DNA of 48,986 nt from Oscillospiraceae bacterium (GTDB lineage: Bacteria > Bacillota > Clostridia > Oscillospirales > Ruminococcaceae). The notes under the pieces are model-generated. The model did no database searches and had not been told where the DNA came from. It was given only the letters and a program-made list of their open reading frames with translations. The stretch covers positions 1-48,986 of the forward strand of contig JAFXHL010000005.1 of NCBI GenBank assembly GCA_017536405.1, written 5' to 3'. Of this stretch, positions 1-8,743 are shown in pieces. The stretch's first letter is position 1. Each line of letters begins with the position of its first letter. The position numbers and the translations under genes were made by a program.

Positions 1-980
1 CCCCATGCAAGACCTACGGTTGCGTCTGTGTTAGCGAAAGATTCGATGAAGTTTCCTTTGAGTGCGGGGTCATCGCCGAAAAATCCGCCGACATAGATGA
101 GCGCAAAAACGCTTACTGCAATAAGAACGATAACGGGAAGAATAAGGTCAATAACCTTGCCCTTGGGGTTGGGGTTATCAGAAACCGCCTCAACTCTTTC
201 TTCAGATGAGAAAAGGTCGCCCTTTTCTACTGCATTTCTTTCGTGTTTGAGCATAGGGCCGTAGTCAGCCTTCATTGCAACGAGCATAATGATGAAGAAG
301 AGTGTTAAAAGTGAATAGAAGTTATAGGGAATAGCTCTTACAAAAAGTTCGATACCCGACATTCCTGTGCCGTCTGCATAGCTTGAAACAGCCGCCGCCC
401 ATGAACTTATGGGAGCTATCATACAAATAGGTGCCGCAGTAGCGTCGATGATGTATGAAAGTTTTGATCTCGAAACCTTGTGTGCGTCACAAACAGGGAG
501 CATAACCGAGCCTACTGTAAGGCAGTTGAAGTAGTCGTCGATAAAGATAAGAACACCGAGTGCCATAGTAGCAAGCTGTGCGCCGACTCTTGTCTTTATG
601 TGGGTTGATGCCCATCTTCCGAAAGCGGCGCTTCCACCTGATTTGTTTACAAGTGCTACAACGATACCTAAGATAACGAGGAATATAAAGATTCCCGACT
701 GTCCCGAAACGGCACTTATAAATCCGTCAGAAACGATATGGTCAACCGCTGTTGTGAATGAGCCGCCGCAGGCAAAAATTCCGCCTACAACGATACCTGT
801 GAAGAGTGAGGAATAAACTTCTTTTGTGATAAGGGCGAGAACAATCGCAACAACAGGCGGGAATAATGCCCAGAATGTAGCGAATGTGTTATCGTTTCCG
901 ATTGAAACGATTATTGCCGTTACTATTGATGCAGCGGCAACTATGAGCGCGATGATGTTTTTTAACTTTTTCTTGTCCAT
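1..980 (-). CDS. nhaC: Na+/H+ antiporter, NhaC family (C-terminus off the left edge)
   Basis: Reading the minus strand from the ATG at 980 gives an open frame of 326 residues that is still open at base 1, so the C-terminus is missing. A strong GGAG site sits just upstream of the ATG. The protein is highly hydrophobic: an N-terminal segment beginning MDKKKLKNIIALIVAAA is followed by repeated membrane helices. It contains FIDDYFNCLTVGSVMLPV and IGKNDT-like polar breaks, with DD inside a helix, typical of the NhaC/COG1757 family, which exchanges Na+ (or organic cations or malate/lactate) for protons in the cytoplasmic membrane. A charged loop (FSSEERVEAV, near residue 265) separates two helix blocks, as in family members. 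The substrate cannot be read from sequence, and paralogues exist for malate-lactate and amino acids. Confidence 0.85.
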   Translation of the reverse strand, partial: MDKKKLKNIIALIVAAASIVTAIIVSIGNDNTFATFWALFPPVVAIVLALITKEVYSSLFTGIVVGGIFACGGSFTTAVDHIVSDGFISAVSGQSGIFIFLVILGIVVALVNKSGGSAAFGRWASTHIKTRVGAQLATMALGVLIFIDDYFNCLTVGSVMLPVCDAHKVSRSKLSYIIDATAAPICMIAPISSWAAAVSSYADGTGMSGIELFVRAIPYNFYSLLTLFFIIMLVAMKADYGPMLKHERNAVEKGDLFSSEERVEAVSDNPNPKGKVIDLILPVIVLIAVSVFALIYVGGFFGDDPALKGNFIESFANTDATVGLAW

Positions 981-1012
981 AGGAAAAAACTCCTTTTTTC
1001 ATAATTAAATAT

Positions 1013-1042
1013 AGTATATCCTTTATTGTCGAAAGATGTCAA
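1013..1042 (-). promoter_or_regulatory. Promoter of the NhaC-like gene
   Basis: On the minus strand TTGACA (1037-1042) is followed after 18 bases by TATACT (1013-1018), 33 bases before the ATG at 980. It is the only sigma-A-like pair in the gap and lies divergent from the promoter at 1087-1116. Confidence 0.65.
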
Positions 1043-1086
1043 GGATAATTATAATTTTAACAATTTTCAGGAGATTTTCTATTTTC

Positions 1087-1116
1087 TTGACAAAGTTTTA
1101 TGCTCTGTTTTATAAT
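1087..1116 (+). promoter_or_regulatory. Promoter of the GNAT / oxidoreductase / phosphatase operon
   Basis: TTGACA (1087-1092) and TATAAT (1111-1116) are both consensus hexamers, with an 18-base spacer, and sit 33 bases before the chosen start at 1150. Their position also argues against the longer in-frame start at 1036, which would place the promoter inside the gene. Confidence 0.7.
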
Positions 1117-1149
1117 AAATACATAGTAAATTTTAAGAGGAATTTTTTT

Positions 1150-1731
1150 ATGGCTATTAAACTTGTTTCCTGTATAGGCGATAAAGACCTTTGCAGGAAG
1201 TTCAAAAAACTTTATATAAAATCCTTTCCCGCAGAGGAAAGAGCACCCTATCTTCTTCTTTTAAACAGAGCGAAAAAGGGTAAGGCAGATATGTTCTGCG
1301 CTATTAGTGGCGATGAATTCATGGGGATATTATATATGCTTTCTGATGAAAAAATCGCATATATCTTCTATCTTGCAGTAAACGAAGAAAAAAGGGGAAA
1401 AGGTATAGGTGGAGAAATTCTTTCTGCGATGAAGGATTATTACAAAGGAAAGAGAATTTTTTTAGCAAGGGAAAGAATAGAAAAAAGTTCGCCTAATTTC
1501 AGTGAACGCATAAAAAGACGAAACTTTTATATAAGAAACGGCTTTACAGATTATCCCGACCGCTTTATAAGAGAGGGGATAGTAGTCTATGCTTTTATGG
1601 GGATAGGCGGTGCGGTTTCTGCAGAAGAATACGATATCTTAATTAAAAACTGGATAGGAAAGTTTTTAACAAGAGCAGTCCGCCTTGAGATTATCGAAAA
1701 AAATACGGAGGAATACAATGAAGACATATGA
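1150..1731 (+). CDS. GNAT-family N-acetyltransferase
   Basis: Encodes 193 residues from the ATG at 1150, which follows an AAGAGG ribosome site; an upstream in-frame start at 1036 would precede the promoter and adds a non-conserved hydrophobic tail. The acetyl-CoA binding loop of the GNAT fold is visible as KRGKGIGGEIL (residues 81-91), preceded by a beta strand YIFYLAVNEE. The C-terminal half has the NFYIRNGF pattern usual for small GNAT enzymes. The family moves an acetyl group from acetyl-CoA to an amine; the acceptor here is unknown. The last 14 bases overlap the next gene, so the two are likely translationally coupled. Confidence 0.8.
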   Translation: MAIKLVSCIGDKDLCRKFKKLYIKSFPAEERAPYLLLLNRAKKGKADMFCAISGDEFMGILYMLSDEKIAYIFYLAVNEEKRGKGIGGEILSAMKDYYKGKRIFLARERIEKSSPNFSERIKRRNFYIRNGFTDYPDRFIREGIVVYAFMGIGGAVSAEEYDILIKNWIGKFLTRAVRLEIIEKNTEEYNEDI

Positions 1732-2782
1732 TGTTGCCGTTGTGGGCGGAGGGCCTGCGGGGTCTTTGTTCGCAAAATGTCTTTCCGATAAATTTTCTGT
1801 TGTTTTAATAGACAAGAAAAACGACAGTGAAGATTCTTTTAAAAAACCCTGTGGGGGACTTTTAGCGCCCGAGGGACAGAAAGCGTTATCGAAACTCGGG
1901 ATGAATCTTCCTAAAAGCGTTCTTGTTGACCCTCAGATTTTCTCTGTTAAAACAATAGACCTCGATAACGATATCACAAAGCATTATCAGAGAATGTATA
2001 TCAACTGTGACCGTCATAAATTCGACCGCTGGCTTTTTTCTTCCGTTGGGGAAAATGTCGACAAAAAAGAGGGAACAGTAACAAAAATCGAAGAAACCGA
2101 AAAGGGATACACCCTCACATATTCCAAAGACGGAAACGAAGAAACGATAACTGCGAAATACCTTGTCGGTGCTGACGGGGCGAAATCTTCTGTGAGAAAA
2201 TTTTTAAAGCCTGATTTCAAGTGCAGAAAATACATCTCAATTCAGCAGTGGTTTTATGATAAAAACCCGAAGCCCTTTTACTCCTGCATATTCGACAGTA
2301 AGAATACCGATTGCTATTCCTGGTCTATCTCGAAAGACGGCTATTTCATTTTCGGTGGTGCATATCCCATAGAAAATGGCAGAGAGGCATTTAATAATCA
2401 GAAGGAAAAACTCACAGAAAAAGGCTTTGTTTTCGGTGACCCTGTAAAGACCGAAGGCTGTCTTGTTTTAAGACCAGAAAGTTTCAGACATTTCTTTATG
2501 GGAAAAGGAAATGCCTTTTTAATCGGCGAGGCAGCAGGTCTTATAAGCCCGAGTTCTTTAGAGGGAATAAGCAGTGCTATAATAAGCGGAATGGCTTTAG
2601 CGGAGGCGTTTGAAAGCGGAAAGAACATCCTTAAAACCTATAATAGAAAGACCGCAGGCCTCAGAAGAAAACTGATTTTCAAAAACCTTAAAGTTCCTTT
2701 TATGTATAATAAATTCATAAGATTTTTCGTTATGAAATCGGGCCTTCTGACGATTGAAGTAAGTGAGGATAAGGAGCGATAA
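1718..2782 (+). CDS. FAD-dependent oxidoreductase, geranylgeranyl-reductase family
   Basis: The start is the ATG at 1718 (MKTYDVAVVGGGPAGS), preceded by GGAGG and inside the end of the previous gene; the ORF extends further upstream without support. The product has 354 residues. GGGPAG at 10-15 is the dinucleotide-binding loop for FAD, VGADGAKSSVRK in the middle is the second FAD motif of the group, and IGEAAGLISPSSLEGI near residue 270 matches the GD-type motif contacting the flavin ribityl chain. This is COG0644, which includes geranylgeranyl reductases that saturate prenyl chains and also quinone-linked and halogenase-like flavoproteins. The exact substrate is unknown. It lies 1 base from the downstream phosphatase gene. 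Confidence 0.8.
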   Translation: MKTYDVAVVGGGPAGSLFAKCLSDKFSVVLIDKKNDSEDSFKKPCGGLLAPEGQKALSKLGMNLPKSVLVDPQIFSVKTIDLDNDITKHYQRMYINCDRHKFDRWLFSSVGENVDKKEGTVTKIEETEKGYTLTYSKDGNEETITAKYLVGADGAKSSVRKFLKPDFKCRKYISIQQWFYDKNPKPFYSCIFDSKNTDCYSWSISKDGYFIFGGAYPIENGREAFNNQKEKLTEKGFVFGDPVKTEGCLVLRPESFRHFFMGKGNAFLIGEAAGLISPSSLEGISSAIISGMALAEAFESGKNILKTYNRKTAGLRRKLIFKNLKVPFMYNKFIRFFVMKSGLLTIEVSEDKER

Positions 2783-2783
2783 A

Positions 2784-3263
2784 ATGCTTAAAATAATGTT
2801 CGTCTGCCACGGCAATATATGCCGTTCGCCTATGGCGGAAGCGATTTTTTCGGATATGATAAAGAAGAATGGGCTTGAAGATAAAATCTCTGTAAATTCC
2901 TCTGCGACAAGCAGCGAAGAGATTTACAGAGGTGTCGGGAATCCCATCTATCCGCCCGCACTCGCTGAACTCAAAAAACATAAAATCCCGACATATGACC
3001 ATAGAGCCACAAAGCTTTTAAAATCAGATTATGATGAATATGATTTCTTTTTAGGAATGGATTCTGCCAATATCAGAAATATGAATTTTATCTTCGGCGG
3101 AGATGAAGATGAAAAAATCCATAAACTTCTGTCTTTCACAGACCTTAAAAAAGAAGATGTTTCAGACCCATGGTATAGTGACGATTTCACAACCGCATAT
3201 AACGATATCTATGAGGGATGCAGATGTTTTTTAGGATATCTTCTTGAAAACGATATGATATGA
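2784..3263 (+). CDS. Low-molecular-weight protein-tyrosine phosphatase
   Basis: The ATG at 2784 follows AAGGAG and gives 159 residues, the usual family size. The N-terminus MFVCHGNICRSPMAEAIF holds the catalytic C-x5-R-S loop (Cys8, Arg14, Ser15). The general acid is Asp128 in SDPWYSDDF, with Pro129 as usual. The family dephosphorylates phosphotyrosine (or, in some Firmicutes, phosphoarginine) proteins in the cytosol, often in exopolysaccharide control. No tyrosine kinase is adjacent. It is the last gene of the 1150-3263 operon and is followed directly by a terminator. Confidence 0.9.
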   Translation: MLKIMFVCHGNICRSPMAEAIFSDMIKKNGLEDKISVNSSATSSEEIYRGVGNPIYPPALAELKKHKIPTYDHRATKLLKSDYDEYDFFLGMDSANIRNMNFIFGGDEDEKIHKLLSFTDLKKEDVSDPWYSDDFTTAYNDIYEGCRCFLGYLLENDMI

Positions 3264-3265
3264 TT

Positions 3266-3303
3266 AAAACCCACGGTATAACAGTTGCCGTGGGTTTTCT
3301 ATT
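3266..3303 (+). terminator. Rho-independent terminator after the phosphatase gene
   Basis: An 11-base perfect stem, AAAACCCACGG (3266-3276) with CCGTGGGTTTT (3288-3298), closes 3 bases after the stop codon and runs into T-rich sequence. Confidence 0.85.
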
Positions 3304-3330
3304 TACAATTATCTTAAAAAATGCTATGAT
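3302..3330 (+). promoter_or_regulatory. Promoter of the glycerophosphotransferase / propeller pair
   Basis: TTTACA (3302-3307), a 17-base spacer and TATGAT (3325-3330) lie 41 bases before the ATG at 3371. The -35 hexamer directly abuts the preceding terminator. Confidence 0.65.
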
Positions 3331-3370
3331 ATAGTTAAATGAAATCTGTCAGTAAAGAGGAGATGAAATT

Positions 3371-4687
3371 ATGCGCAGAGCTGTAAAACAGAGCCTTATG
3401 GAAATATTTACGACGCTTTACGAAGCACATAATTACATAAAGAATTTTATCGAAAAAGGAAAGACCGATGATTTACAGTCGCTTTTCGGTGATTGTCAGC
3501 AGACGGCAATACAGCTCGGTACCATAATCGAAGAATCCGAGGGTGAAGGATTTGTTACAGTTTCGCATCTTGAATCCTACTGCGAAGCGGTTTATGAAAT
3601 CGCAACCTCGGGTGAGAATAATGCCTCAAAGATAAAGAAAACTCTCGATAAAAAACTTATGACAGCAGAAAGCAGTGCTAAAACTGATATAAAGGTTAAA
3701 CTCGAAATTGTTTTTATGCCCTATAAAGCGAGTATGTGGGACTCTTTGGAAAGTGTATGGAAATCCGCTGATAAAGACCCTATGTGTGATGCCTATGTTG
3801 TTCCCATTCCTTATTATGACAAAAACCCCAACGGAACTCTGGGAAAATTCCATTACGAAGGAAAGGAATATCCTTCTGATGTTCCCGTTATTCATTATGA
3901 AACCTATGATTTATCAAAACGCCGACCCGATGTCATCTATATCCATAACCCTTATGATGAATATAATTTTGTAACAAGCGTTGACCCGAGATTTTATTCA
4001 AAGGAACTCAAAAAATATACCGACTGTCTTGTTTATATTCCTTATTATGTTTCTGATGAAAATGCAACCGATGTCGGAAAGCACTATGTCCTTTCAGCAG
4101 GTGTTATAAATTCAGATAAGACAATTGTTCAATCACCGAAATTTGAGGATATATTCAAGAAAACTCTTCTTTCACAGTTCGGCGATACACCCGAAAACAG
4201 AAAGATAGTAAACGATAAGATACACGGTCTCGGTTCGCCGAAATTCGATGCTGTAAACACCCATAAAAAAGAAAACTATGACATCCCTTCTGAATGGAAG
4301 GAGATAATAGGCGATAAAAAAGTCATTCTTTATAACACCCATCTCAGTGTGCTTATGAAGGAGAATTACAAGCGCTTTATTCCCAAACTAAAAGAGGTTA
4401 TAGAGTATTTTAAAAACCGCGATGATGTTGTTCTTCTGTGGCGTCCTCATCCGCTGACTATTTCAACAGCAGAATCGATGAATCCTGAAGCACTCGCTCC
4501 CTATATGGAAATAGTGAATGAGTTTAAAGATAATAAATACGGAATATATGACGACACTTCCGATATGAACAGGGCGGTTGCCATATCCGATGCATATTAC
4601 GGCTCAGGAAGTTCTGTTGTTTCGATTTATAAAGCAACAGGAAAACCCATTATGATAGAGAATATAGACATAAGAGAGGATTTATAG
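3371..4687 (+). CDS. CDP-glycerol glycerophosphotransferase-like protein
   Basis: 438 residues with no signal peptide; GAGGAG precedes the ATG at 3371. Residues 1-100 are helical and charged and do not resemble the catalytic part. From about residue 115 the sequence fits the Glyphos_transf / TagF-TagB fold: a Rossmann-like pair with HGLGSPKFDAV in the middle, the VVLLWRPHPLT segment (the RxHP box that binds phosphate in TagF) and near the C-terminus ISDAYYGSGSSVVSIY, matching the D-x-YSS box. The enzymes transfer glycerol phosphate from CDP-glycerol in wall teichoic acid synthesis. The tryptophan before RPHP and GSGSS in place of DYSS make this a divergent member, so the donor may differ. The next gene starts 1 base after the stop. 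Confidence 0.7.
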   Translation: MRRAVKQSLMEIFTTLYEAHNYIKNFIEKGKTDDLQSLFGDCQQTAIQLGTIIEESEGEGFVTVSHLESYCEAVYEIATSGENNASKIKKTLDKKLMTAESSAKTDIKVKLEIVFMPYKASMWDSLESVWKSADKDPMCDAYVVPIPYYDKNPNGTLGKFHYEGKEYPSDVPVIHYETYDLSKRRPDVIYIHNPYDEYNFVTSVDPRFYSKELKKYTDCLVYIPYYVSDENATDVGKHYVLSAGVINSDKTIVQSPKFEDIFKKTLLSQFGDTPENRKIVNDKIHGLGSPKFDAVNTHKKENYDIPSEWKEIIGDKKVILYNTHLSVLMKENYKRFIPKLKEVIEYFKNRDDVVLLWRPHPLTISTAESMNPEALAPYMEIVNEFKDNKYGIYDDTSDMNRAVAISDAYYGSGSSVVSIYKATGKPIMIENIDIREDL

Positions 4688-4688
4688 A

Positions 4689-5861
4689 ATGAAAAATCCC
4701 GTAAACTTTTTTGATGCAGAGCTTATAAATAACGAATGGTGGTTTTCAAATCTCAGTTTCAATGCTCTTATGAAGATGAATTCTGAAAGCGGAGAAACAG
4801 AGATGATTTCGACTTTTGAAGACCTTCCTGCCGATAGTGAAAATCTTCATATAAAAACAATCCGTTATGATAATCTTTTGATTTTTATTCCTTATAAGAG
4901 CAACAGAATTCATATATGGGATATCGAAAAGAACTGTTTCCTTAAAAGCATTGTGATTGATTGCAAACAGACAGGATATTTTATAAATGCTTTTAAGGAT
5001 GACAACGATATCATCTGGATTATCCCAAATAAATTATCCGATTCTATCGTTCTCTTTGATATAAATAAAAGAGAGGTATCAGCCTTTGACAGAATAAAAG
5101 AACTCTCATATTCTGGAAATGCGGATGATGTTATAGTCTGGGCGGATTATAAAAATAATAATCTTTATATTCAGGTTTACAGAAAGAATATCTGTTTTTC
5201 TGTTGACTGCAATTCGGGAAAAACCGAAAAGATTATTTTTCCCGATAGTTTTTTGGGATTACCTTTTTCTGTTTATGACAATAAACTTTATCTTTCTTTA
5301 TTAGGAACATCCGATATTTTTGAATATGACACAAGAACAAAGTCATATGAAAGATATGAAATCAATAACGAACTTAAAAGAGGAAATATTTTTTACAGCA
5401 ACATAATAAAAGTGGAAAACAAACTCGTTATAACCCCCTGCCATTGTGATGATGTCATCATTTATGATACAGAAAAAGGAGAATACAAAAAACTCACTTT
5501 CCCCGAAGGCTTTAAGAGAACAAGCGTTTATAATATGTGCGGATTTTATAAAATGTCAGAAAATGAAATCATAGTTTTTCCTGCAAGATGCAATCAGCTT
5601 ATAAAGATAAACACAGATGATTTTTCTCTTTCGGCTATGCCGTTTGTATTATCGGATTCTCTTATAAAATATTCGGCGGATATGACAGAAAGCCTTTTCG
5701 GAAGGGAATACCACTCGGGTCTGGATGAGGATTTTGCCTATAAAGAAACTCTGGATATGTTTATAGATAAACTCGTTTCAGAAGAAACTAACGATAAGAA
5801 ATCCGACGATGAAAATGCAGGAGAAAAAATCCATAACTACATAGTTTCACTTTTTGAGTAA
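4689..5861 (+). CDS. Beta-propeller-like protein, unknown function
   Basis: 390 residues, begun 1 base after the preceding stop with GAGAGGA upstream, so coexpressed and probably coupled. No signal peptide or membrane segment. The sequence is a series of about 45-60 residue units, each ending in a pattern like IHIWDIEKNCFLKSI, FEYDTRTKSYERYEI or VIIYDTEKGEYKKLTF: a strand, then an acidic turn with D-x-x-x, then another strand. This is the look of a WD/kelch/NHL-like propeller, though no specific family motif is present. The C-terminal 70 residues (after SLIKYSADMTESLFG) are helical and charged. The tight pairing with a glycerophosphotransferase suggests a cytosolic sensor, scaffold or partner for that enzyme; this is inference. 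Confidence 0.6.
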   Translation: MKNPVNFFDAELINNEWWFSNLSFNALMKMNSESGETEMISTFEDLPADSENLHIKTIRYDNLLIFIPYKSNRIHIWDIEKNCFLKSIVIDCKQTGYFINAFKDDNDIIWIIPNKLSDSIVLFDINKREVSAFDRIKELSYSGNADDVIVWADYKNNNLYIQVYRKNICFSVDCNSGKTEKIIFPDSFLGLPFSVYDNKLYLSLLGTSDIFEYDTRTKSYERYEINNELKRGNIFYSNIIKVENKLVITPCHCDDVIIYDTEKGEYKKLTFPEGFKRTSVYNMCGFYKMSENEIIVFPARCNQLIKINTDDFSLSAMPFVLSDSLIKYSADMTESLFGREYHSGLDEDFAYKETLDMFIDKLVSEETNDKKSDDENAGEKIHNYIVSLFE

Positions 5862-5866
5862 CTGAA

Positions 5867-5905
5867 AACCCACGACATAATGCTTGTCGTGGGTTATTTT
5901 TTATA
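5867..5905. terminator. Bidirectional terminator between convergent genes
   Basis: AACCCACGACA (5867-5877) pairs perfectly with TGTCGTGGGTT (5885-5895), followed by ATTTTTTAT on the plus strand and preceded by AAAA, which gives a T-tract on the minus strand. It serves the propeller gene and plausibly the exported-protein gene ending at 5901. Confidence 0.8.
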
Positions 5906-6449
5906 AAATTATTTCTTCAATAAAAATTCCTGCTTCTGCTGAGTAATCCTCTGAAAGAGGAAAATAGCTATACTGAACTTCTGTTCCGAAATCAAAAATC
6001 ATAACTGTATGGTTATTTTCTGGGAAATGATATTCCGCTAAGATATCCATATTATCGGGCGATGGAATACCGCCTTCTTTCTCTGCTTTTTTACAGAGCT
6101 CATCATAAACGGATGAGTCGATATTTTCTGTCGGGAAGTGAAAATTTATTCCGCAAAGTCCGTCTTTATCCGTAACGCAGATTATAAGATAACCATCATA
6201 TTTTTTATCGAATGTAATATCTTCGTATCTGTATAGAGTCTGGTTTTCATACGGTCTTGTTTCGTTGTATATTTCGTCATAGGGTATAGATGAAAGCGCC
6301 TTTTCGACCTGTGCTTCTGTCATTCCCCAACGAAGTGATGAAAGACCACCCGTAAGGTCGGTTTCGTCAGAACCGCCGTCTGCAAAGACGTTTACAGAAA
6401 ACATAAAGCAGGTTATAACAGATAAAACAACTGATAAGAATTTTTTCAT
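5901..6449 (-). CDS. Small exported protein of unknown function
   Basis: 182 residues from the ATG at 6449 (GGGAGTAAGG ribosome site). The N-terminus MKKFLSVVLSVITCFMFSVNVFA is a clear Sec signal peptide with a likely cleavage after VFA, leaving DGGSDETD. There is no lipobox at the cleavage site. The mature part opens with SLRWGMTEAQVEKAL, the short helix-forming W-G-M-x-x-x-x-V motif found at the start of SmpA/BamE-like and related small periplasmic or surface domains, and then shows alternating strands. I cannot assign a function. It is a single-gene unit with its own promoter, divergent from the MoxR operon. Confidence 0.65.
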   Translation of the reverse strand: MKKFLSVVLSVITCFMFSVNVFADGGSDETDLTGGLSSLRWGMTEAQVEKALSSIPYDEIYNETRPYENQTLYRYEDITFDKKYDGYLIICVTDKDGLCGINFHFPTENIDSSVYDELCKKAEKEGGIPSPDNMDILAEYHFPENNHTVMIFDFGTEVQYSYFPLSEDYSAEAGIFIEEIIL

Positions 6450-6489
6450 TTTTCCTTACTCCCTTGTGCGTGATTTCTTTACATATCCG

Positions 6490-6517
6490 ATTATATCATG
6501 GGTGTAAAAAAAGTAAA
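6490..6517 (-). promoter_or_regulatory. Promoter of the exported-protein gene
   Basis: Minus-strand TTTACT (6512-6517), 16-base spacer, TATAAT (6490-6495), with TGA directly before the -10 giving an extended -10. It lies 40 bases upstream of the ATG at 6449. Confidence 0.6.
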
Positions 6518-6583
6518 TAGAAAAAACAGAACTGTAATTAAGTTGTAAATTCATTGACATAAATTTGTAACCATTTTTCTGTA

Positions 6584-6612
6584 TTGAAATTTCTTCTTCT
6601 TTATGTTATAAT
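6584..6612 (+). promoter_or_regulatory. Promoter of the MoxR / DUF58 / transglutaminase operon
   Basis: TTGAAA (6584-6589), a 17-base spacer and TATAAT (6607-6612), with TG one base before the -10 (extended -10). It is 33 bases before the ATG at 6645. Confidence 0.7.
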
Positions 6613-6644
6613 CCTTACAACATATACAAGGGGAGAATGGCTTT

Positions 6645-7562
6645 ATGACAGATAAACTTAAAAAGCATATAAGCGATTATTTTGTCGGAAAAGAAGAGAT
6701 TATCGAAAATTTACTCATCTGCCTTTTATCAGGCGGACATATACTTTTAGAGGGCGTTCCCGGTGTCGGAAAAACGACATTGGCGCTCACTCTCGCAAAG
6801 TCAGTAAAATGCGATTTCGGAAGAATTCAGTTCACACCCGACACACTCCCCACAGACATTATGGGAACAGAAATTTTCAATATGAAAACGGGTGAGTTTG
6901 AATACAGAGAAGGCGCTGTCATGCATCAGATTATCCTTGCCGATGAAATAAACAGAACATCCCCGAAAACACAATCAAGCCTTCTTGAAGCGATGGAAGA
7001 AGGTCAGACAACTGTCGGCGGAAAGAAATATAAACTCCCCGAGCCTTTTATGGTTATAGCAACACAGAATCCTTCTGAATTTATAGGAACATACAAACTC
7101 CCTGAAGCACAGACAGACCGCTTTATGATGAAACTTACAGTGGGTTATCCCGATGAAAGCGAAGAAATGCGAATGGCTGAAAATATGCTTAACGGCAAAA
7201 CAACCGATACGATAGAAAGCATTATGACAGCAGAAGATGTTATAGAAATGAAGAAAAAGGTTTCTGCTGTAAAGATAAAGGAAGAAGTCATCCGCTATGC
7301 AAGAGATATAGCCGATATGACAAGAAACGAAAGCAGGTTTGTTATGGGGATAAGTCCCCGTGCGGTGATTTCGCTTATAAAAGCGTCACAGGCGAAGGCT
7401 TTTTTATCGGGAAGGGATTATGTCAAACCCGATGATATAAAGAAAGTAGCGCCCTATGTTTTATCGCATCGCCTCACTCTTACATCAGAAGCGAAAATCG
7501 CAAAGGAAAACAAAGAGGATATAATAATTAAGCTTATAAACAAAACAAAAGTTCCTATTTAA
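6645..7562 (+). CDS. MoxR-family AAA+ ATPase
   Basis: 305 residues. Walker A is GVPGVGKT (37-44) and Walker B is IILADEINR (96-104), followed by SSLLEAMEEGQTTV, the MoxR signature after the sensor helix; FMVIATQNPSEFIGTYKLPEAQTDRFMM carries sensor 1 and the arginine finger region. The length matches the AAA_3 group. MoxR proteins act as ATP-driven chaperones for partner proteins encoded next to them, and the DUF58 gene begins 14 bases after this stop, the standard arrangement. GGGGAG precedes the ATG at 6645; an ATG at 6637 is out of frame. Confidence 0.92.
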   Translation: MTDKLKKHISDYFVGKEEIIENLLICLLSGGHILLEGVPGVGKTTLALTLAKSVKCDFGRIQFTPDTLPTDIMGTEIFNMKTGEFEYREGAVMHQIILADEINRTSPKTQSSLLEAMEEGQTTVGGKKYKLPEPFMVIATQNPSEFIGTYKLPEAQTDRFMMKLTVGYPDESEEMRMAENMLNGKTTDTIESIMTAEDVIEMKKKVSAVKIKEEVIRYARDIADMTRNESRFVMGISPRAVISLIKASQAKAFLSGRDYVKPDDIKKVAPYVLSHRLTLTSEAKIAKENKEDIIIKLINKTKVPI

Positions 7563-7576
7563 GAAAGGAAATTTTT

Positions 7577-8743
7577 ATGAGAAGAAACAGGATTATATGG
7601 TTTTGTCTGTGGATACTTTCTCTTGTCGGGATAAGTTTTTACGGCGGAATTATAAGTTACGGCTTTTTTATAGCGGTAACCATAACCCCTGTTTTTTCTC
7701 TTTTTTATCTTCTTTTGGTCTATGCGCTTTTTCATATCTGGCAGAATGTCGAAAGACGATATGTTTCGGTAAACGAGCCTGTAAAATACAAATTCTCGCT
7801 TGTGAATGAATGTCCTCTTCTGTTTACGGGAATAAGAGTAAGATATTTTTCGGATTTTTCAAAGGTAACCGATTTTTCAGATGAGCCTCAGTATGAACTT
7901 ATGCCCGACAGCAGAATAGAAAAAGAGACAACCCTTATCTGCAAATACAAAGGAGAGTATGATATAGGCATAAAAGAAATCGAAATAGAAGACTATTTCC
8001 GCCTTTTCAGAATAAGATACAAGAATAAGGAATGTGTTCACGCTGTTGTAAAACCACAGCTTGTAAAGACCGATAAAATAGGAGATATAGAACTTTCCGA
8101 GGCAGTTTCTGATGCTTTTAACAAAAAGACAGAGCCTGATGTTTTAAGCCGTGAATATGTTATGGGCGATGACAGAAGATTTATAAACTGGAGTCAGTCG
8201 GCAAGAGTAAACGCCCTTATGACAAGAGAATATACGGGTGTTTCCCATAACGAAATCGCTGTAATAACAGATACTTTAAGAAAAAGCGAAAACAGAGAAG
8301 AATTCATTCCGACAGAAAATAAAATCCTCGAAACTACCCTTGCTATCTCATATTATTTCAGCAGAAACAATATCCCCGCTTCTGAATATCATTATCAGCA
8401 GGGGCTTGTGAGAGTTCCGATAGAAGACAGTTTTCATTTTGATGAATTCTATGAAAATATATCTGCTGTTTCTTTCGATAAAAGAAGTGAACATATACTC
8501 CTCCTCGAAGAAATATGCGAAAATTATGATGTTTTAAGAAGTTCAATGGTATTTTTTGTTCTCTCTTCTTGGAACAGTGATACAGAAAAAATAATCAGAA
8601 CTTTCTCTGAAAACGGTGTTTCAACTATAATCTGTTTTATAACCGATGACAACGAAAAACTCCCCGATTTATCGGGATATAAAGGAATAAGGCTTGTAGG
8701 AATTTCTCCTTCTGCCGATTTGACGGAGGGGACAAACTTATGA
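7577..8743 (+). CDS. DUF58 domain protein
   Basis: 388 residues with two membrane helices in the first 55 residues and the rest predicted cytosolic or surface-associated. The DUF58 signature is visible as GDDRRFINW (197-205) followed by VNALMTREYTG, the G-D-x-x-R-x-I-N-W box of this VWA-like family. Members pair with MoxR ATPases and transglutaminase-like membrane proteins and are thought to work in envelope protein or complex maturation. The stop overlaps the next start as ATGA (8740-8743), indicating translational coupling to the TgpA-like gene. Confidence 0.9.
   Translation: MRRNRIIWFCLWILSLVGISFYGGIISYGFFIAVTITPVFSLFYLLLVYALFHIWQNVERRYVSVNEPVKYKFSLVNECPLLFTGIRVRYFSDFSKVTDFSDEPQYELMPDSRIEKETTLICKYKGEYDIGIKEIEIEDYFRLFRIRYKNKECVHAVVKPQLVKTDKIGDIELSEAVSDAFNKKTEPDVLSREYVMGDDRRFINWSQSARVNALMTREYTGVSHNEIAVITDTLRKSENREEFIPTENKILETTLAISYYFSRNNIPASEYHYQQGLVRVPIEDSFHFDEFYENISAVSFDKRSEHILLLEEICENYDVLRSSMVFFVLSSWNSDTEKIIRTFSENGVSTIICFITDDNEKLPDLSGYKGIRLVGISPSADLTEGTNL

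Noticed and set aside
598..1008. Two plus-strand frames at the left end
   Set aside because: Both are antisense to the NhaC-like gene, whose minus-strand reading has membrane helices, a ribosome site and a promoter.
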